This document shows positions 56,917-64,000 of a stretch of DNA of 64,000 bases, in pieces. A program made the translations under genes and the position numbers. Source of the stretch: Gnetum montanum (Eukaryota; Streptophyta; Gnetopsida; Gnetales; Gnetaceae); NCBI GenBank assembly GCA_015680685.1, contig MNCI01030123.1:390918-454917 (forward strand). The letters are read 5' to 3'. Under the pieces are notes generated by a model. That model saw nothing but the letters and a program-made list of their open reading frames with translations. It had not been told where the DNA came from and ran no database searches. The stretch's first letter is position 1. Each line of letters begins with the position of its first letter.

Positions 56917-57297
56917 TGATGAGTGGTGAGGTACCCCTACACTCAACCATACAAATACAAGCATTTCATGCATGATTCAATTGAACTCCAAGGACTAAGT
57001 GCTTATGCACCTTAATGGAACACTTAAGGTTAATCAATCATTGTCTTCCCAAACTTACTTGTATTGTCACGGTTGTATGGTTAAGTAAGTTTGAGGTATG
57101 TGATTTTTTATAGCTTTTATCTTTTTAATGTCTTTACACTAATAGGGAAAGGTGAAGAGAACTAAGTGACTAACTTATATTAACTATTTACTAACTAAGT
57201 TCTAATTGTTCCTAATACTAGTATCCATTCCCACTTGCCACACACATCCTGAACCAGTGCAACGCTGCTGGGATTACCAAATGCTAATTATTACTGG
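56917..57297 (-). repeat. Element 3 3' LTR, truncated
   Basis: It is collinear with 62659-63043 (TGATGAGTGG to AATGCTAATTATTACTGGG) and then stops. The remaining 410 bp or so, including the TATA box and GATATC units, are replaced by unrelated sequence. Confidence 0.85.
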
Positions 57298-59150
57298 GGT
57301 GACATGTGAATGGATCATCATTACAATACATGGCAATATTAGTGTTCGTGGCCATAAGAGTGAACATTATACACATTTGACATCTAGCCTTATTTGGTAG
57401 ATGAGAGAGAAGAGAGAGGAGAGAAGAAGATGTGTTGCTGCCAATGGCAGAATTGCACCTTCCGTTGTCCATCCATAACTATGCCATCAATCTTGTTCCT
57501 TGCATGACTGTTCCAGCACCAGTCCATCCTAAGTGTTTCCTCCAGCACCAGTCCATTTTTGCATGATTGCCATCTGCACACAGAACATAGTCTCATATTA
57601 GCAAGGATAAATTAATCACAATGTAATCGATACCTTAACTCAGTGTACAGTCTATTGGCTGAGTTGTGATATGGCTAATACAAATTCTAGAGATATAACA
57701 CTGGTGACTCCCGAAGGTGTAAGGTGTAGGGGTTAGGAGAAAATTGAAAAAATTGGACCAAGACCACCATGACTAAGAGAGATCCTTCAGTAGCAATAGA
57801 ATGGAAAAGTATAAGGAATAAGAAATATGGAGAAAAAGAAACAATGGAAATGCTGATAAAAGGGATGTGAGAGGTGGAAATGAACAAAATAAATGTTGAT
57901 TGTAGAAATTTTTAAGGGAAAGAAGTTAACTGATGCACCAAGTAGGAATGCCAGTGGGTCCTTCCCAAAGCAGGCTCATGCCCTTAATGCCCTGACACTC
58001 CCATATTCAAAGAGTCCGTAGGCTCTGGAATGTCATTTGGAAGCAAGAGTTAAAGTCTTAACCCTAAGAATTTACCAAAAAGGAAATAATGCATCAACCA
58101 AAATATAGACTATTGATACAACCGGCAATGAGGCAGAAAATGGAGAAAGAATGATGAGGAGAAGAGAATGGAATGGAGTCCCAAGAACAAGGTGGTGTAT
58201 AGCCCCTTGTGTAGTTATGGTTAATGTAACTTAGTAGATCTCATTCCAAGTTCAGCCTCAAATAATCCACATCCAGTGACTTCGCATTAATACACTTGGC
58301 CAATCCATCCACTTGAAGTAACAAGCATGCTTCCGCCAAAGAGTCACCACCATTATGAGGAAACGAGAAAGGAAAAAGTAGGAAGCAAGAGAGGGCCTTA
58401 GTTAGAGAAAACATGTTTGTTTAGTTCCATAACCAGTGCTTTTAGCCTAGATAATTATTTTGTCCAAGGGATGTGCTTTGAATCCTCACTGTGTTTTTTT
58501 TTACGTGAGAACCACACCATGCAAAGACCGATTATTTTTATTAGCTTAACTTCCCGATAATGGAGAAACTTCGGAATGGTAAAGAAAACTCAAGAGGAAA
58601 ACATCCAAGAACCAAAGAGAATGACCAACATAAATGCATCACATCCCCTTGAAGTCACACCCTTTTCAATCCTTGAGTCCTTCCTCAGTTTGAGAAATGC
58701 CCAGTCATCGATTCATTGATAGTTCTATTATTAAGAAGGGGACTGTATAGTTCCAAGCCAAGAGAGACCATAGAAATTTATGAATACATGGATGACGTGG
58801 ACGCATTACCTGTTATATCAAAAGAACCATACCTTAGTATCAACATTATAACTCAAAGGTAAAAATCAAACATTAACAATCAATGGAATACAGCTCATAC
58901 CACCATCAGGAGCACTTATTAGGTGACGAACCTAAAAAAATAAACAAACAAACATACAAAGAAATAAAAGAGTATAAATGATGTTGCAAAAAGAAAAAAG
59001 AAAAAACAAGAAAAGTTAAAGAAAGTTGTAAAACAAAAATGTGTAAAACAAAAAATTTAAAAAGGAACTGAGGGCCTCAAATGATCAGCATAGATGGCCA
59101 TCTTTCCCATGACTGAGTTGGAAGGGGGAGATCCAAGATAATGAGTGGGG
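57298..59150 (-). other. Element 3 noncoding region with conserved block
   Basis: From 57298 to about 57900 the sequence is unlike any other part of the window, including a repeated CCAGCACCAGTCCAT (two copies, 57512-57556) and a GAGA-rich tract (57403-57425). GTGGGTCCTTCCCAAAGCAG at 57954 opens the block shared with elements 1 and 2. No coding signal is visible. Confidence 0.6.
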
Positions 59151-62100
59151 TCATCCCTTCTCTGAGGTATTATGTGCACTGACCATTCTAGATTCATGGT
59201 AAGGTTTGGCCTGTTGCACATTGACTAGTAATCTCTTATCGAAGTGCTTGTTTGAATGTTTTAGGAGTTCCCAACTTCTCCCAATTGATGTTTTTAGGTT
59301 AAGGTTTGGAAGTTGGCAATGCTCTTGCTCCAATGTATGTATGCTTTCGACATGAGTGCAAGTTGTTCCCTCAGTTAGTTCCATGCATGTTGGTGAGTTG
59401 CTCTCTTGATCAGCTATCAACCATTGGGTGTCTTCTTGTTTTGTGGTTGCTACATACATGCACTTTTGTATATTAATTTCTTGTGCACATCGGTTGCATG
59501 CAGGAAATGCTGAACATTCTTGTACGCAATCACACCCTGTATCACTGTATGTGATGCATGGAACTTTCTTCTTCTCGATCTTCCCAAAAGTGTTTTGCTT
59601 AGATATGTCCAGGGAAAGATCATGGATTCCTAGGCGTGTATTTATGATACTTAGCCATGCCATTCCCAAGATTATTGGGAAGTTCCCTTTATCATTGTTT
59701 ACTTGTATTACTAGGAAATCAGCTAGGTATGACCACCCACATAAAGTGATAACAATGTCCTCCACTAGTCCCAAGTTACTCTTCTTTAATAGAGGTAGGT
59801 TCCAAGCTTTGTACATTTGTTGTATTATTAAGTTGACTCCGAAACCTGAGTTCAGAAGAGCTTTACATGGTTTATTCCTAGTGACTTGGAGATAAATTAG
59901 AGGGCTTTCGAGGTCAGAGAATTTCTTGGGAAGGTGGCCCTCCTTAATCCAGTTAGTAATAGCATGTGTTAACATAACTGTGTGCGTTGAGCTTGGTATT
60001 TGGTTTGAAGGGAGCTCTACAGCCTTATTTGATGGAGGGACATTTAGAGGTTCAACCGCTTGTGGTTGTGAGGGCTTGGTTGGACTATTGGTCTTGAAGA
60101 AAGGTCTTCTCTTCATATAGTTGTTAGAAACAGTAGGGGGTTGAAGATTTAAAGCCCTTGTGGCATTGCGTTGCTGTAGTTGAGTGGGGAGTTCCCCTTG
60201 CATTGCTGGAGCGGGTGGTAATGGAGCTATTGGTGTGAGAGTTGCGGATGCATTTGGAGGATGGTATGTTTGTGGGTTATCTCCCCTTGGAGAAGGAGTC
60301 CTATAATACTCCCAAGCTTGATAGTAATGTTGTGGTGCCACATGACCAATAGAGTCACGTGGAGAGATTGGCTGCTGCATGTAGTAGTCATGTGGATCCG
60401 GTTATTGGTAGGGATATTGTTGCCTTGGTGGTGGCATCCCCCATGATTGTGGGTATTGCCACTGTTGGTGTTGCTCAATAGGTTGTGGTGGAGTTTCACT
60501 TGGATAATACATTAAAGGTTGGTGGAACTGCCTTGGGTTACCTTGGGGATAAGGTAACCATCGGGGTGCTTGCCGTTTGTTAAATCGTGGGTTGAGTGCA
60601 TACATCCCATAATCTTGTAGATGTGAGATTACTGGGAAACATCCCTTAGGATGGTCGTATTGGCATATCTCACATCCATCATCATTCTCTGCATTCGAAT
60701 CCACAACCTCTTTAGTGATGGCCATTTTTCCCTTACCTTTGTTATGTGCATTATCCACTTCTCTGTTCTTCGTTTTGTCATAGTCACTACCTTGCTCCCT
60801 AGACTCCTTTACGATTTTAAGAACAATTTCAAACCTACTATCTAGGGAGTTCCACATCTGGTCTACCTTTGTTGATACTTCAGTTGTTAATTTTTGGAAC
60901 GGCAAGGTTTTCCTATTCAGCATCTCTTCGAGTGGTGACTCTTCCTCCTCCCCACAGAATCTCACTCCCCTTTTTCGGAGGGAAGGATCTCAGTTGTACT
61001 CTTCTGCACTTTTTCTCTTACATAGATCCCCTTCTTCCTTGGCTACTTGCTCTAGCAATCTATGAACCTGATGAGACCTAAGCTTTGATAATCTCCCTTG
61101 GGCATATGTTCCAAGGATTCTCCTTGTTTCATGCCTAAGTCCATCTATGAGATGGCATAGTTGATCATGCTGCGAATAACCATGGCCTAGGAAACAATGT
61201 AAAAGTGCATAATAATGGCCCATGGCAACATCCAAGGATTCATGATTTCCCTACTTTCATGCTTGGATTTGCTTTCGTAGGTTAGATACTTGGGAGTATG
61301 TTTGGTACTTGTCATTAAATAGTTCTAACATTGTACTCCACCTCTGAATGGATTCTGGTTCTAAGGATCGATACCAGCTTTTCGCTTCTTTCACTAGTGT
61401 CCTTGGGAACAACTTTAGTTTTTGCCATTCGTTTTCTATGTTCTGCAAGGCACATGCATCATGAAATACTTGTAAGTTATTTTGAGCATCAGCATTGTAC
61501 CCCCCCTCAAACCGTGGGATGTTATTCATGTCTAACCTCTTGATCCTAATATCTTTTTGGTGCCTTGTGGAAACTCTTATGGCCTCTGTTATGTCTAACA
61601 TGCTTCTAGTTGCAAGTAGGGGTTCTTTGTGGTCATCTCGTTCATAGTGTCTATGGTTTCTACGTAGTTCCCTACTCTTGCTTCTTCCATGCCTTGATTC
61701 CTTATAATTCCCTCGTCCTCGCTCTCGACTGTATCGTCGATATTTTTCACTCTGTTTACCTTTATCCTCACGGTTATTTTCCTTATGACTGTGTCCAGAA
61801 ACTGAAGGAGAGGGTGAATGCGATGGTGAAGGTGAAGAAGAAGGAGAACCATTGCCATGATGGTGTTTTCTACCTTCTCTTCTGTGGTCCTGGCCACGAT
61901 CGTGATCACGATCAGAACGTCCGTCCTTATCATGTGTTTGTGTTCCCTCATTGAACACTTCATGTTCGTGGGGATCAGAACTAGGGTTGTGAACCGTGGA
62001 GTGGAGGTTTTGATACACCACCTCCTGACCATCGTTAGGAGGGGGAACATCATTTGGTGGGGAACCTGTTGAAGCAGGTTCACCACCCTCAATTTTGCTC

Positions 62101-62543
62101 AAGACATGCGGAGCGTTATGGGGCCATTTACCCTTTGAGGATGTATGATATCTCTCCTATTGCAAGTCCCTTTGACGTTGCGCTTCTGTGAGATGGTAGT
62201 CCCTTATGTCATGATCACATGCAACATATTCTACATACAAAAATGACATGCCTATTCGTGAGAGAGCACGAAGGAGCATGTTGGGGACTGATTGGTCTGG
62301 AGGTAACACAATGTTACCTTCCAAGTCTTTTTAATGCAGTTGTTCATCTTGATGGAGAATAAAGGTAAATTCAAGTACATACTCATCGTGATGAGTATAT
62401 ACCACACAAAATTGTTGAGGAACTGGCAAATCTTGGTTATGTGTGTTATGCCGCCGACTGTCTCTTGTGTTAGTCCTAGGCGGTGAAGTGCTCTTATGTG
62501 AAGAAGAAGACATCTTTGTCTTGTTTGGTGTGCAATTTACCAT
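59151..62543 (-). pseudogene. Element 3 gag-protease ORF, one frame with six stops
   Basis: From the ATG at 62543 (MVNCTPNKTKMSSSS) one frame of about 1,130 codons runs to TGA at 59151 without a frameshift. It is interrupted by stops at 62331, 62157, 61257, 61251, 60990 and 60402 (first + strand base). In order: a Ser/His/Arg-rich N-terminal half (about 62100-61650), the gag domain (NIENEWQKLKLFPRTLVKE, SIQRWSTMLELFNDKYQTY), the variant knuckle CEICQYDHPKG, a Pro/Gln-rich section, and a retropepsin-like region (KPCKALLNSGFGVNLI), where the catalytic Asp reads Asn. Gag would assemble particles; the protease is inactive as read. Pol is absent. Confidence 0.85.
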
Positions 62544-62640
62544 TATCTTTTCTTTTCTTGATTAATCCTAAGGGTTCGTTCTAGCATCCCAACGATATGA
62601 ATGATTTCCTATGTTCTACGTAGTGCATAAACAACTAAGT

Positions 62641-62657
62641 CCTCGGCAACGGCACCA
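62641..62657 (-). other. Primer binding site of element 3
   Basis: TGGTGCCGTTGCCGAGG on the - strand, one base inside the 5' LTR. It matches the Athila/Tat site with two changes. Confidence 0.85.
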
Positions 62658-62658
62658 A

Positions 62659-63455
62659 TGATGAGTGGCAAGGTACCCCTACACTCAACCATACGAATAC
62701 GAGCTTTTCACATGTGATCCGGTTGAACTCCAAGGACTAAGTGCTTATGTGCCTTAATGGAACACTTAAGGTTAATCAATCGTTGTCTTCCCAAACTTAC
62801 TTGTATTGTCATGGTTGTATGGTTAAGTAAGCTTGAGGTATGTGATTTTTTATAGCTTTTATGTTTTTAATGTCTTTATGCTAATAGGGAAAGGTGAAGA
62901 GAACTAAGTGAATAACTTATATTAACTATTTACTAACTAAGTTCTAATTTTTCCTAATACTAGTATCCATTCCCACTTGCCACACACATCCTAAACTAGT
63001 GCAACGCTGCTGGGATTACCAAATGCTAATTATTATTGGGTTACCAAGCGCTACACACATGCCCGAAGTGGTCGCATTGAGTGTACTTAACTAGAAGAGT
63101 CAAGGGTTGAGAGAGAGATTAATTAACTAAGAAAGAATTTAAACATTCAACAATACTTAATTACTATTTAGCTTAGTCCATATGCTGCAAGGTTTATCAT
63201 AAAGTTCATCTTTATTGCCGTACACAAATGTGTGCTTAGGTACAAATTGCTCGAATAAAGATTTGTTCACTTTAAGACTCCTACTGCGGGCACATGGAAA
63301 TTATTCTAACTTTGGAATGGTAAAACTACAAGAGTTTAGCTAAGGGTCTAAGTCTAACTGTCTAAAACAAGGGAAGCCACTTCTTATTTATAGATAATAA
63401 GATGGGACGCGATATCGCGTACGCGATATCATGTATGCAATATTGTGGCTCGTCA
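62659..63455 (-). repeat. Element 3 5' LTR (797 bp)
   Basis: It runs from TGATGAGTGGCAAGG to GTGGCTCGTCA. It has a TATA box on the - strand at 63383-63393 and a short palindrome array (GATATC at 63411 and 63425, decayed unit at 63439). Confidence 0.9.
63383..63444 (-). promoter_or_regulatory. TATA box and short GATATC array of the element 3 LTR
   Basis: CTATAAATAAG on the - strand (63383-63393), then the first GATATC 18 bp upstream at 63411, the second at 63425 (14-bp step) and AATATT at 63439 (14-bp step). Confidence 0.7.
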
Positions 63456-63460
63456 ATCAC

Positions 63461-64000
63461 CATACAAACTCAAATATTTAGTATCAAAGACTAGCACCCA
63501 CTCTTCGTTTCAACATCTATTCAATATCAGGTTAAAAACAATAAAACTAGTTTCATAATTGTAGAACTTAATTTACATTTCTTATATTTGATAATAAGGA
63601 CATTCACTATTTGTTTTTACTTCTTTGAACCTCTGAAAATCATCTAGGAGCTACTATTACTTTATACTTCTCCTTTGCAACCAATATGGATCCAAAAAAT
63701 TATAAGGCTTATCTACTATAGATTAGAGAAAGGTATATCAAGTTTTGAAAGTGTTCCATTAACCAACTAGCTTTTTCCTTTGTGTAGCTTTATTTAATAA
63801 CAATCTTAATATTAGTAACCATAGACACATTAGCAGTAATTAATTTAAGTGAACAATAAACTAAATTGGTGGAAAACATATGCATTCTCATTTGTCTTGT
63901 ATTTGACGTAATAAATGATTTTCATAGAATCTAATGTTTCAAGTCCACCTAAATAGTTTTCAGGAGATCCATTGAATTTTAGATTAGTTTCTAATTGGGT
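63461..64000. other. Unassigned right flank
   Basis: AT-rich sequence beyond element 3's target duplication, presumably the continuation of the flank of element 4. Nothing else is recognised. Confidence 0.4.

Larger units (their letters stand above)
56917..63455 (-). mobile_element. Element 3: gag-protease-only gypsy element
   Basis: It is bounded by ATCAC at 56912-56916 and ATCAC at 63456-63460, a perfect 5-bp duplication. The 5' LTR (62659-63455) is complete; the 3' LTR (56917-57297) is cut short. It has one long gag-protease frame (59151-62543), a primer site and the shared noncoding block, but no RT, RNase H or integrase. It inserted about 40 bp beyond element 4's right end. Confidence 0.9.

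Noticed and set aside
59428-59895. 155-codon + strand ORF
   Set aside because: Antisense shadow of element 3's protease region.

Overview
The window is AT-rich nuclear DNA from a plant, most likely a seed plant with a large, retrotransposon-filled genome; a gymnosperm is plausible but not proven. The signs are one intron-bearing gene of a plant-specific chromatin family and dense nested LTR and non-LTR retrotransposons of plant lineages (Ty1/copia, Athila/Tat-like Ty3/gypsy, RTE, L1-like). There are no rRNA, tRNA or CRISPR features and no bacterial-type operons.

The only cellular gene I can support lies on the + strand at 11634-19784. It is the 3' part (seven exons, about 495 codons) of a DDR4-like DDT-domain-related protein, presumed to work with ISWI chromatin remodellers. 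Its 5' exons are not visible. Its 5-kb second visible intron holds an RTE retrotransposon that is itself split by an L1-like 3' end with a 14-bp target-site duplication.

Left flank (1-11.6 kb): an antisense LINE 3' end, a decayed Ty1/copia element with two LTRs and a large 3' deletion (1579-5975), an antisense LINE reverse-transcriptase fragment carrying an internal tandem duplication (about 6170-7930), and two local tandem-repeat blocks. Downstream of the gene (21.3-24.65 kb) sits a GC-rich, 5'-truncated L1-like LINE on the - strand. Its reading frame is broken only by eight point nonsense codons. A scrambled copia remnant follows at 26.2-26.8 kb.

From 27 kb to the end the DNA is a nest of LTR retrotransposons, all read on the - strand unless stated. 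Element 1 (27042-39374) is Athila/Tat-like with decayed gag, protease, RT, RNase H and integrase; its left LTR is interrupted. A 928-bp solo LTR (41603-42530) and a second gypsy gag remnant (about 43.06-43.56 kb) follow. Element 4 (about 45.2-56.88 kb) is an old, short element of unknown coding content. Its interior was interrupted at 47204/54925 by a composite of element 2 plus an extra LTR in inverted orientation, and element 3 (56917-63455) landed just beyond its right end. Elements 2 and 3 are relatives of element 1 that carry gag (element 3 also a protease domain) but no recognisable RT or integrase, so they probably depended on an autonomous relative.

The most unusual observations concern the element 2/3 family. 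The U3 regions of their LTRs carry regular arrays of the palindrome GATATC, stepped at 14, 17 or 20 bp, starting 17-18 bp upstream of the TATA box. At 54086/54089 two LTRs meet U3 to U3 with only TA between them, forming a divergent double promoter, and the whole composite is bounded by one 5-bp duplication (TTTAG). This looks like joint integration of two cDNA copies.
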